DNA of 64,000 bases from positions 12,512,968-12,576,967 of the forward strand of contig NC_049986.1 in the NCBI RefSeq assembly GCF_000003815.2, given 5' to 3'. Shown here piece by piece: positions 46,801 to 57,454 of this stretch. Source of the stretch: Branchiostoma floridae (Eukaryota > Chordata > Leptocardii > Amphioxiformes > Branchiostomatidae). Within the stretch, counting starts at the first letter, position 1, and every line of letters starts with the position of its first letter. The notes below the pieces were generated by a model, which saw only the letters and a list, made by a program, of their open reading frames with translations, ran no database searches and was not told the origin of the DNA. A program made the position numbers and the translations under genes.

Positions 46801-49800
46801 CATCATCTATCTCTGACAAATATTTCTTGAGACTCTCTACCTCAGCAATTTCAATCTGCTTGGTTTTCTGCATTATCAATTCTGCTTTCCTCTCTATCTC
46901 TTCTGGCTCACACCTGTCTATGTGTGTAGCAACAATTCTGAGTACTGGTTTGGAGTCAAGACGAGTTTTTATCACATTCAACCAATATTTAACAGCAGCA
47001 TCAAATGATGATGATATGAAAGCCTCTAGATCCACAACTATAAGGTACAGTGCAGCCTTGCTAAAGAAGAACTGATGGGTTAAATGGTAGATCTTATGAC
47101 CACCAAAATCATGCATCAGAACCTGTATACTATCTTGTAGCCGAGTCGGATGAACTTCTATTCCTGCTGTTCTATCTGTGATATCTGTCAAATTTGATTT
47201 TCCCAGTCTGATGGCATTGCATAAGCTGGTTTTACCAGCTGCTACCTCACCAAGCAGAAGGGCCTTGACACGTGGTACTTCAATAGCTTTGGATAGATTC
47301 AGCTCTTCAAAATATGCAACAATTCCCTCCATCCCTTGTTCAAACACTTCAATTGGGGGCTGTTCTATAGGATTGCCATATATCTGTTCCTTTCCAAACT
47401 GACAAAGTTTGTGGAGTTTACCAAACTGTGTTGGCAATGCTGTGATATTGTTCTCCTCGAGGCTCAGATACTCTAGATTTTGCAGCTCACAAATGGTGTT
47501 TGGTAGAGTCTCAATTTTATTACCAGCAATGTTGAACTCAGTCAGGTTCCCAAACTCAAACATTTCCTCTGGTATTGCTTTCAGGTAATTTGATGAAATG
47601 TTAAGTGAGGTTAAGTTTACCAGTCTTGTAAAAGAACTGGGAAGTTCCTTAAGTTGGTTACTACGTAGATTAAGAACAATCAAGCTTAAAAGGTCCCCAA
47701 TTTTTTCTGGTAGCTCTGTTAAACTGTTTTCAGATATGTCAAGTGTTTGCAAGTATTTAAGCCTACATATGGATGAGGGAATACTTACAAGACTATTGCA
47801 AGATAGGTAAATTTCTTTCAAACAAAGCAGGTTACATAGTGATTTTGGAACTGCTTTTAAGCAGTTTGCAGAGAGTCTTAGTTTAGAAAGCTTCTTCAAT
47901 GTTCCTATACTATCTGGTAGCTGTTCAATTTGGTTATGTTCAAGAATCAACTCTTCAAGTTCTTGAAGATAGCCAATGGACTGTGGTAAACTGTTAAGAC
48001 TGTTACTAGAAAGGTTTATGTATTTAAGCTCTTTCATTCTGCCAATATCATCTGGAAGACTTTGTATTGCATTTGCTTTGTATTGATCAAGTCTGTTGAA
48101 TGACACATCAAGGTATTCCAATGATAGAAGATTGCTAATCCTCACTGGTAAGTTAGATAACTTGTTGTCTTGTAATGACAGACATCTAAGTGAGGTAATG
48201 TTGCATAGTTCATCTGGTAGGTCTTCAATTTTGTTTCTGCTTAGATCAAGGTGGGTCAAATTTACCATCAGTCCAATCTCCTCTGACACATTAACTAGGT
48301 TGCAGTTAGAAATGTTCAGTTCCTGAAGAGCAGTTTGTTGACAGACAAATTTTGGAAAGTCTTGGCTAATGTTGTAATACTTATTGCAACTGATATTCAT
48401 TCTCATCAGATTTCCAGGTAATTCTATTTCATAGGATTTGGGATCAAGGTCATAAAAGGCAACACTTAGCTCCTGTAAGGTGGAGATGACACCTAGATTT
48501 AGTATCTGGTCATCACCAAGTCCACTTAGGTCCATTTTGATTATGTCTCCATTGTATGTAAATCCATCAGGAGGGTTTATGATAAACAGGTCATACCCGC
48601 ATTGCAGCTTGACAACACCATGCTGCAACTCCTCCAGAGCAATCACCACTGGTGATATTAAGTTTTCATCCCTACCGTATGCCTCACAACATGTTTTATG
48701 ATCCAAATAAACAGCTCTTACTTGCACAGACGCTGATAACTGCTTAGCTGTGTTCCTTGGAATAGAGACAAGTTGCCAAAAGTCTACTGAAAGTTCTTGT
48801 AACTGTCCAAGTTCTAAAAGAAGGTCTAACTTATAGCAACCACAGTGAAACAATTTCAGACTTTTCAAAGAATCCAAGCATCTGAATGAGCCAGGTAAAT
48901 TAGTGAGTCTGTTAAGTGATACGTCAAGATATTCCAAGGAGAGAAGACTACCAATCATGCCAGGTAAGCTGGACAACTCATTGTCCTGCAGGTAAAGCCA
49001 CCTGAGTGTGGTAATGCGGCACAGGGAATTAGGAAGACATTGAATATTGTTTTTGCTAAGATTGAGGTAGGTCAAATTGACCAATTGTCCAATCTCTTCC
49101 GGCACACACTGTAGGCTGTACTTAGACATGTTGAGCTCCTGAAGTGCACTATGATTAAGGATGATAGCAGGAAAATCTTGATTACAATACATTCTTTCAT
49201 TACAACTGATATTTGGTTGGGTCAGATAATCAGGTAGTACTTTGTTAGATATGACATTAAGGTCACAACAAAGTGCAGCATCCAGCTCAAGTATAAAGGC
49301 ACAACTGAAAGCTATTTTGAGTATTTTGTTTTGTAATGTGCTTCCACTAAGATCCATTTTAACTATGTCATGACTGTTTCTGTGGGGACACTGTAGCAGT
49401 TGTACAACACCATGCTGTAACTCATTGGGAGCAACTATTGGTAAATCCTCTCCATCAATACAGTACTTTTTATAACATGTCTCATAATCTAGGGAGACAG
49501 ATTTGATTTGTAGATAACCTGGAAACTGAACAGCTGTCTGCTGTGGAATTGACACCAGCTGCCAAGCATCTATTGTTAAGACTTTCAATGCTTTAAGTTG
49601 AGGGAGAAAGTCCAACTGATAGCAATTACAGTGGAGCAAGTTGAGCTTGTTTATAGAACTTAACTCTTTGAATGACTCAGGTAAAGAATGAAGTTTGTTA
49701 AATGATACATCAAGGTATTCCAAATAGAATAGATTGCCAATCATCCCTGGTAATCTAGATAATTCATTGTCTTGAAGTGAAAGCCATCTAAGTGAGGTAA

Positions 49801-52800
49801 TGTTACACAGCTCATCAGGAAGGTCTTTGATCCTGTTTCTGCTCAGATCTAGATGAGTCAAGTTTAGCAGCTGTCCAATACCTTTTGACACATACTGCAG
49901 GTTGCAGTTAGACATGTTGAGCTCCTGAAGTGCACTTTGCTGACAAAAGACTTGGGGAAAATCAAGGTCATCATTAGCAGACATGCTTGTTTCAGTCAAA
50001 CTCATATCTAGTCTAGTCAGATTAACTGGTAACTCCATTTCTTCTATCAGGTCACGGCATTCATGATGATAAGCTCCTTTAGGGTATGAATGACTCCTAT
50101 ATTGAGTATACATTCATTATAAGATTCACATCCTCTTAAGTCCATTCTGATAATGTCTCCATTGTATTTGAAGTCATCGGGAGGGGTTAGCCAAAGATTT
50201 TCACTGCATTGAAGTTTTACAGTCCCATGTCGCAACTCCTCTAATGCAATCCCATCTGATGGTATGTCTTCTTCATTCTCACATCATCTCTCCTGACATG
50301 CCTCTTCATCTAAGTAAACTACTTCAATCTGTATGAAATCAGGTAACTGTTCAGCTGTCTGCTGTTTGATAGACACCAGCTGCCAAAAGTCTACTGTTAG
50401 TTCTGTCAACTGTTTCAGTTCAGAGAGAAAGTCCAACTGATAACAACCACAGTGGAATAGTTTCAACGTACTCATGCAATTCAACAGTTTGACAGCATTA
50501 GGTAAATAATCAATCATATTGATGGATACATCAAGATATTCCAAAGAGAATAGGTTGCCAATCCTCTCTGGTAAGCGAGACAACTTATTATGCTGTAATG
50601 AAAGCCCTTTAAGTGAGGTAATGTTACACAGCTTATCAGGCAGGTCTTCAATCCTATTTCTGCTGAGATCTAGATGTGTCAAATTTACCAGCTGTCCAAT
50701 ATCTTCTGGCACACAATGTAGTCCACATTTAGACAAAGTGAGTTCCTGAAGTGCACATTGCTGATAGATGACTTGGAGAAAATCAAGCTCATATTTACCA
50801 AACATGCCTGACAAAATTGGACTTATACATGTATCTACATGTAGTCTAGTAAGATTAACTGGTAACTCTATTTCTTTTATCACGTGAAAGTCGGCGATCG
50901 TGATGATAAGCTCCTTTAGAGTATTGATGACTCCTATAATGAGTGTTATGATATGATAAAATTCACGTCCTCTCAAATCCATTCTAATAATGTCTCCGTT
51001 GTATTTGAAGTCATCAGGAGGGGTTACAGAAAGATCTTTACTCCACCGCAGTTTTATGATCCCATGTCGCAAATCTTCTAATGCAATCCCATCTGATGGT
51101 ATGTCTAGTTCATACTCACAGAATCTCTCCTGACATGCCTCATTATCTAAGTAAACTATTTCAATCTGTATGAAATCAGGTAACTTTTCAGCTGTCTGCT
51201 GTTTGATAGACACCAGCTGCCAAAAGTCTACTGTTAGTTCTGTCAACTGTTTCAGTTCAGAAAGAAAGTCCAACTGATAACAACCACAGTGGAATAGCTT
51301 CAACGTACTCAGACAATTCAACAGTTTGATGGAATTAGGTAAATAATCAATCGTATTCATGGATACATCAAGATATTCCAAAGAAAATAAATTGCCGATC
51401 CTCTCTGGTAAGCTGGATAACTTATTTTGTTGCAATGAAAGCCATTTAAGTGAGGTAATGTTGCACAGCTTATCAGGAAGATCTTCAATGCTGTTTTTGC
51501 TGAGATCTAGGTGCATCAAATTTACCAGCTGTCCAATATTTTCTGGCACACATTGTAGTCCACATTTAGACAAATTGAGATCCAGAAGTGCACTTTGCTG
51601 ACTGACTATTTTGGAGAAATCATCATCAAATACGCCATGATTATATGCGCAATTACTAGTATAACACTGATGTAAACTCATATTTAGTCTAGTCAGATTC
51701 ACGGGTAATTCTATTCCTTTTAGGTCTGTATCAAGGTTACGGAAGGTAAGGATAAGCTCCTGTAGGGTATGAATGACACTTAGATTGAGTGTAAAGCCAT
51801 CATCAAGATGACTTCCACCCAACTCCATTTTGATAATATCTCCATTGTATCTAAAGTCATCAGGAGGGATTATTTGCAACTGATTATCACAGCATTGCAG
51901 CTTTATTACACCATGCATTAAATCTTCTAATGAAATCCTGTCTGATTCTACATATCCTTCACACTCAAGGAACATCTCTTGACATTTCCTTTTATCTAAA
52001 CAAACTACTTCAATTTGCACAGAACCTGGTAACTGTTCAGCTATCTGCCGTTGTATGGAGACCAGCTGCCACAAGTCCACTGTTAGTTCTTTCAACTGCG
52101 TAAGTTCAGACAGAAAGTCCATTTGATAGCAACCACAGTGGAACATTGTCAGTTTCTGCAGTGATGACAGTTTGGCCATTGATACAGGAAGCATCATATC
52201 TGTGATATAATTCATTGATATATTTAACTCTGTCAATGAGGGAAAACCTCCTATTGAATCAAGTAAAGTCTGAAGATTGCAATTTGACAAATTCAATTGC
52301 CTAATGGTATCCTTAAACCAACATATAATACATGTCTGCTTGAGTTCACACTGTAAATGTTCACTGAACCCACCTTCAGTCATTTCTTTTGTGTCAATTG
52401 TAACTTTCAAATATCCGTCATCTTTTCTTGCAATGAAGTGAGCTCCAGTTCTAGCAGAAGTAGGGTTATCATTACATTTAACAGTCACAGTCCATTCTAT
52501 ATTCTTCCATGGCATGGTCTTCAACTCAGACACATGGCTCAGATCCTGTAGCCTTTTTATATCCCAACAGAGAGTGTTGAGGTTTGTAAGTCTTGCAATG
52601 TCAACAGGAAAGGATGCAATATTGTTTTCTAGCAGATTTAAGTAAATAAGACTTTGTGTTTGTAAAACACCCTCTGGTATCATTTGAAATTTATTATAGG
52701 AAAAATCAAGGTGCTTCAAATTTGGAAACTTTGTAGCAGGTAGCTGTTGGACAGAATTGTAAGACATGTTAAAAATCTCCAATGAAAGTAATTCATGTAC

Positions 52801-54475
52801 CCCTGGGGGAATGGACTGGAGTTTGTTATGGGACACATTGAGAATCCTCAGTTTTGACAGAAGGTGTATCTCTTCTGGAAGAGCTGACAACAAATTGTGA
52901 CTAAGGTCAAGGTGTGTTAGTCTAGAGGGCCCCACCACTGGACTGCTGACTGAAAATGCTTTGATCCTGTTATGACTGAGTAGTATAGCTGAAGGGTGAT
53001 GAATATCAAAGAACTCTGGTAAAGTGTAAAGTCCTATACCTGAGAGGTCAATGTCACCCTTACAAATGTCAGCAGCATTGATTTCATATCCCTGACTCAA
53101 GGAAATTACAAGCTTTCCTTCCATCTCCTCAAAATACCATTCATCCTTATCTGTTAAATGTACATATTGTCTATGATCAACGCAGACTGTCACTCTTCTT
53201 TCCATACAAAAGTCTGACATGAGTTGATGTTCAGAGTCTTGGATAGGGTTGCCTGTGAAATGTATCTCTTGAAGTACAGGAAATGCACCATGTTTCAAAA
53301 ATGGCACAAGTGAAATTTGGTTGTGCTTTAAATTAAGATGCACAATCTTAACTAAATCCTCACAATTATCTGGCAAGCTGGTAATGGAATTACAGGCTAC
53401 ATCCAATGTTTGTAGCTCTGTGAGCTCTACAATAGATAAAGGGAGCCTCACCAGTTGGTTATCAAATACTTTGAGATGTTTTAACTTTTTAAGGTTGGAA
53501 ATGCTCTCTGGAATTTCTGTTATTGAATTGTCACAAAGATTCAATTCCTCCAGATTGACAAGACTTTTGAAAACTGATTCTGGCAGTGATGAAATTCTGT
53601 TACAACTTAAGTGAAGAATCCTAAGCTTCTTAAGGTTACCAATATTTCCTGGCAAATAGCCAAGGTCACAAACAGACAAGTTTAACTCCTCTAAATCTGA
53701 CAACTGGCAAAGCTCCTGAGGTAGAGTCTGGAGAGACTGGTTCCACCTGAGATTGAGCACCTTTAGTGATAACAGATTCCCTATCAATGGAAACACTTCT
53801 GACAGTTCATTATCTGAAACATCAAGCTCCTCAATACTCCGGAAGGAAAATACCTGCTCGGGTATGGTGACAAGGGAATTGTTTCGATAAATTAACACTT
53901 TCAGTGCCTGCATGTTTTCCATTCCTTTAGGAAACACCTGTATTGTGTTACCAGATATGTTCAATTCTTCAAGATTTGATAAAGATGAGATAGAGTCAGG
54001 TAGGTGGGAGAGTTTGTTGCAACTGATGTCCAAATATCTAAGCTGAAACAACAGACCTATGTCTGTGGGTATGACTTTGATGATGTTACGTTGGAAATTT
54101 AGGGCCTGTATGTCATGTTGCTGGAATACCTGGTCTGGCAGACTTGACATTTTCCTCCCAGACAGGTCTAGCTCAAGGAGTCCATCATCATTTTTTCTGG
54201 GTTTTATGATTTGCTCCTCAGTCTCATCGCTGTCTGTTTCTCTGTTATGACAACAAATAAAATGCCATGCTGTATTCATGAACCATGATCCAATAATACA
54301 GAAGAGTCTAGCTTGCAGAGCATCATTAGTTTGGCAAATTGGAAAATCAGGAAATATGATGTTAGAAAATGTTTGGTACTCACCTTAACATAGGGCCAGG
54401 ATTTTGCTCAATGTCTCCTGCCTGTAGTAGAAGTTTGTGTGCCATCATGAACCAGACCAACAGGCAAGACATCAT
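42674..54475 (-). CDS. Giant 2A-LRR-Roc-COR-OTU-glycosyltransferase protein
   Basis: Exons: 54475-54384, 54241-46790 (with lesions), gap 46738-46639, 46638-45867, 45633-45532, 45152-44914, 44580-44316, 44170-44096 and 43863-42674. Every testable junction is GT-AG and phase-compatible, which argues for one transcript. The order is an N-terminal 2A leader, more than 2400 residues of leucine-rich repeats and repeat-associated segments, Roc GTPase, COR, basic linker, OTU protease, linker and GT-B glycosyltransferase, well over 3000 residues in all. LRR-Roc-COR defines the ROCO family (LRRK, MASL1, MFHAS relatives). The OTU and glycosyltransferase additions are unusual. An in-frame TGA (50284), a frameshift (about 50060) and a TAG (46790) break the model, so it may be a pseudogene, a mis-sequenced allele or split genes. 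Function as an intracellular sensor is inferred from domains only. Confidence 0.85.
44096..44170 (-). CDS. 25-codon linker exon between OTU and glycosyltransferase
   Basis: The acceptor ATCAAAG|GTGACAG and donor AAAGG|GTAGGT give an open 75-base exon. It carries two bases, 24 codons and one base, which fits both neighbours. It codes a short polar linker (SNKTSQPGVGPCDIII). Its inclusion is inferred from phase; skipping it also keeps the frame, as it is 75 bp long. Confidence 0.6.
44316..45152 (-). CDS. OTU-type deubiquitinase domain (two exons)
   Basis: Exons 45152-44914 and 44580-44316 join at AAT|GAG in frame. The first has PKDGNCLFHAVSDQL, containing the OTU catalytic D-G-N-C block with the nucleophile cysteine. 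The second has WGDHIVLQALASMLGRDIRI and GHYAENHYASLDG, with the catalytic histidine. All core residues are present, so an active ubiquitin protease is likely. Size (about 170 residues) fits an OTU core. It would remove ubiquitin from targets of the LRR-Roc sensor, though this is inference. Confidence 0.9.
45532..45633 (-). CDS. 34-codon basic linker exon between COR and OTU
   Basis: The acceptor AACTAG|CCCCAG and donor TTCAG|GTAAAA fit the phases on both sides. The peptide (AQWQQRRKRALEECGK) is basic and resembles a bipartite nuclear or membrane-contact stretch, but no function is shown. Confidence 0.7.
45867..46638 (-). CDS. COR domain exon (partial at gap)
   Basis: From the gap edge the frame runs open for about 257 residues to a donor at 45867 (ACAA|GTATGT). 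Features typical of COR are STRGIVSKQMLQ, LLQKFDLCFEMP, the PVYRFPWLL region and CPVGLFETLSVKLNKF. COR mediates dimerisation of Roc GTPases in ROCO proteins. The first residues of the domain are lost in the gap. Confidence 0.85.
46639..46738. other. Assembly gap between Roc and COR
   Basis: 100 N, placeholder length. The Roc frame meets a TAG at 46790-46792 and a TGA just before the gap, so an intron or error may be hidden here. Confidence 0.99.
46790..47275 (-). CDS. Roc GTPase domain
   Basis: The end of the long LRR exon codes VKALLLGEVAAGKTSLCNA, with a P-loop GEVAAGKT. It is followed by HDFGGHKIYHLTHQFFF, where DxxG forms the G3 motif. ATHIDRCEPEE supplies the T-H-x-D that often replaces NKxD in ROCO proteins. 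Upstream, NPIEQPPIEVFEQG matches the usual LRR-Roc junction. All main GTP-binding motifs are intact, so GTP binding is likely. The frame stops at 46790, 51 bases before the gap. Confidence 0.9.
   Translation of the reverse strand, partial: PRVKALLLGEVAAGKTSLCNAIRLGKSNLTDITDRTAGIEVHPTRLQDSIQVLMHDFGGHKIYHLTHQFFFSKAALYLIVVDLEAFISSSFDAAVKYWLNVIKTRLDSKPVLRIVATHIDRCEPEEIERKAELIMQKTKQIEIAEVESLKKYLSEIDDVLN
46790..54241 (-). CDS. Very long LRR exon with five internal module copies
   Basis: After acceptor AACAG|AGAAACAG at 54241 the frame enters canonical leucine-rich repeats (LxxLxLSxNxLxxLP) for about 2400 residues. The N-terminal third is regular LRRs. From about 52600 a module of some 790-845 bp recurs five times. 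Each has several LRRs, then FHCGCYQLDFLSEL, then FWQLVSI, then PPDDFKYNGDIIKMDL; the HCxCY motif falls near 52130, 51285, 50450, 49625 and 48840. The frame is broken by TGA at 50284-50286 (sister copy has TTC) and by a net one-base shift near 50060 (four bases fewer than the sister copy). Everything else is open, with no other stops in over 7 kb. Confidence 0.85.
54384..54475 (-). CDS. First coding exon: hydrophobic leader plus 2A motif
   Basis: Two adjacent ATGs (54475, 54472) start a 30-codon exon. The leader is hydrophobic (SCLLVWFMMAHKLLL) and runs into AGDIEQNPGP at 54392-54421, a complete 2A consensus D-x-E-x-N-P-G-P. The donor AAG|GTGAGT follows three codons later. The acceptor at 54241 keeps the frame (ML-R-ETDSDE) after a 142-bp intron. 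In 2A, the ribosome skips the Gly-Pro bond, releasing the upstream peptide and starting a new chain with proline. N-terminal 2A leaders that double as signal sequences are known in sea urchin NLR-type proteins. No in-frame ATG lies upstream in this exon's open frame. Confidence 0.85.
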
Positions 54476-54571
54476 TACATCACAGCATCTGGACTGTGGA
54501 TGACAGTGGAGCTGGTAGGTCTGGACTTCAGTCTGATATAAAGTAGGCAAAAGCCCATCCAATGGCAACCT

Positions 54572-57454
54572 ATTGGAGTGACCAGAGTCATCATCAGAAA
54601 TTTAAAGTAACTACTTGTGATTACCTTTACTTGGTGGATACAAATACTATGTCTATAACCCATGACTAGATCTAAGAGTGTCTGTCAGTGAATGAATGAT
54701 ATGGGAGTGACTGGCACTCAAATTCTTTTTATCATAGCAATCATATGAAGAGTGTAACAGTTACAGATAGCAGTACCGGTACATGTAGTTTTCACCATAT
54801 TATGTACTGGCAGTGAGATACAAGAAAATCACTGTAAAGGCAAATGTATGGGTCTTTTTGTATCCATGTGTACATGTAGGTAACAAGTTAAACATTAAAA
54901 AACACCAATAGGGAGATATATTATTAAACAAGTGCTGAAAAAGACTTGCAATACAAGGCAGAGCAAGATACTTGCTAGGAAGTTGCAAGAAAATGATGAG
55001 TCTTACCCGACTACTTTGCCTTGCCCATCTCCCATCACCTTGTCCCAAATCTGTGCCAGGATGACCCCCACCAGCAGGGCTGATGCCTGGGACCAACATC
55101 GGACAGACCTGGGAGCCGGGTTTTGGAAACAACCAATCCGAGCCCGGTATGTAGCCAAGTCCACACCCATGGTGTTCTTAGCTTACACTGTGGATTGCAA
55201 TGGAATGGCCATTGGATGATATCAAATGCAAGATATCCATGATTGACACATTATAGCCATGGGTGTTTATGTCAAATACTGGAGAATCAAGCAGTAAGTG
55301 GACTGCATGCCTCTCATTCTTTATTAGGTTTACCCATAAAGTATTAACGTTCTGCCATTTACCACAACATGAATTGGAATAAAATTTTCCTCATTGACTG
55401 ATATGCAAATCTATTCCTAATTCACACCGTTGGGACTTGGCATATAATGTTGATCTTCATCAAAGTTACCCACAGGGAAAAAAAAACATTCATTTCATCC
55501 ATCATCAAAACATTTATTTATCTCATCCTGACTTCAAAAGAAAACTGGTAGAGGTCTGATGATGTCACTTCTTCTGGAGTGCCTTTAGGATTTCCACTTC
55601 TCACTTAGGCAGCCTCACTTAGTATTCAAGCATTTTTTCCGTCCTACATTTGCTCTGGGGGTCAAGGAAAAATATAGTTTTGTGTGACCTTTGAACCCTT
55701 GCCAGGTATGTCGTTTCATCTCAAAAGCCGTGACGGATTTGTTGGGCTTTGTTCCGAACTTTAGGCTGGCAGATGAAAGTTAACAAAACTAATGACTATG
55801 TATTACAGGCCATTGCAGATTAACTCAATAGTGTTATACATATAGCTGTTACTGACGGTAACTTTTGGTCGTTCAATGTCAAAGTGACATTGGAACAACT
55901 GCGAACAACATCGGAAAACATGTCCGCCGTTTAGAACAAAGGTGCACCGACTGCCTGCCAAGTTCCCAGTGGATGGTTCAACTCCAACCCTATTGTTTAT
56001 TTACAATGTAACCCTCAATAATGAGGGATAGTTAAGGAATATATCATGGAACTATTACCTTGTATAGTCATGGCAACGGAGGACGGTTTTGTGGGGCATT
56101 CAGGACGGATGCAGAACACCTGGGAACACGTTCTTAAGGTTCCGCTTTCGTGTGTAATGTTATCCCTCACCGGGGATTCCCCTCCGTCACTGGAAATCAC
56201 CAATATATATATATATGTACAGGTTTATGTCATCGGTGGAAGGGACATTCATTTCTGGATTATTTTACCAGATACAGGTAGCCTGTAAATCCAAGTCTTC
56301 CCTTTGATTGAAAACTGTCTTCTAGGTAACGTTACCTTTGATGATATAGCACATGTATTTCATCGCATTGGTGACTGACCAAATTACACCCGGAAGTGCG
56401 AAGTACCATTACGCTGCCGACTCACCTTGACAACAAGTAGTTCTAGTTCAACTTCGTAGCAAAAAAAACACATCTATAAGAATGTTTCTTAAATTGTTCA
56501 TCTTTTTTTGAAGATATACGCAATTAATCTTTCTTCATTTTTGCCCCAAAACGATATCCGTACAGTAGGTGATGCTTACAGGTGTCTTTTGTCGAGTTTG
56601 AAAGTCCTCTTTTCATCTTCAACACTTATGGATAAATATTGATCCTCAGAATTACCATGTCACGCCCTTCACACCCAATAGCTTTCGATTCGCGGCCTTC
56701 CACGAGCGCTGGGGGAGCGCTGATTCGCGGTTCAATATCATGGGCCCAGGTTCTTTTGCCGCGAAGGGTTTGTATGGCGAGCCCAGACACGACCTTTGCG
56801 GCATAAAAACTAACCCTGGCCCAAGAATGACATGTCAATACACATGTAGACAATCCGTCTCGCCTGAATATTTGCCTTTTTATGGACTCGTCAACAGAAC
56901 GATACAATGACTCAATAAGCATTGCAATTTTTAAAAAGCATCAGAAATTCAATGATTGAACACTAATTACAGCAGTATTCACATATAACAGACTTGAAAA
57001 GTTTCTGAAAACCTTTTACTGTTCGCGAATCTGACTCAGAAGTACATTCCTGGTAGCTGTGCTACTAAAGAACTGAAAGAATCTAGATGCAATACATAGC
57101 GGTTGAAATGGGGGTATGATAAGAAACATCAAAGGTGGGTGTCCCAAACACCACTAACGTTACTACAAAAGTACAAACTTTAACTATGATTCGCCTCTGC
57201 TCTGATCTCAAATTGTAGCTACTATATCAACAAGTCCAACATATTAGCATTAACAGTCATCTCCTGTGTTGGTAAATGACATAGTGGAAAGGTTTACTAG
57301 CTGCATCCAAGACGAGCACAACACATGGTCAAGGCTGTTAAAAATCCACTCACACAATACACAGCGCTGCTAATGTTGCATCAAGAAAAAAAGTATTTTT
57401 AAAGACAATATCCGTCAACAGTATATGACTTCCAAAAACAACCAGGTTAAACCC
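54572..57454. other. Spacer between ROCO 5' end and UEV-Death 3' end
   Basis: It contains the presumed ROCO promoter and 5' leader (possible acceptor near 54490 or 54569) and the UEV-Death 3' UTR. An imperfect inverted repeat (TGGGCC...TTTTGCCGC against GCGGCATAAAAA...GGCCCA) is at about 56741-56824, and a short (AT)n run at about 56203. I found no gene. Confidence 0.5.

Noticed and set aside
56626-56922. 98-codon minus-strand frame
   Set aside because: It overlaps an inverted repeat, lacks splice links and matches no known family.
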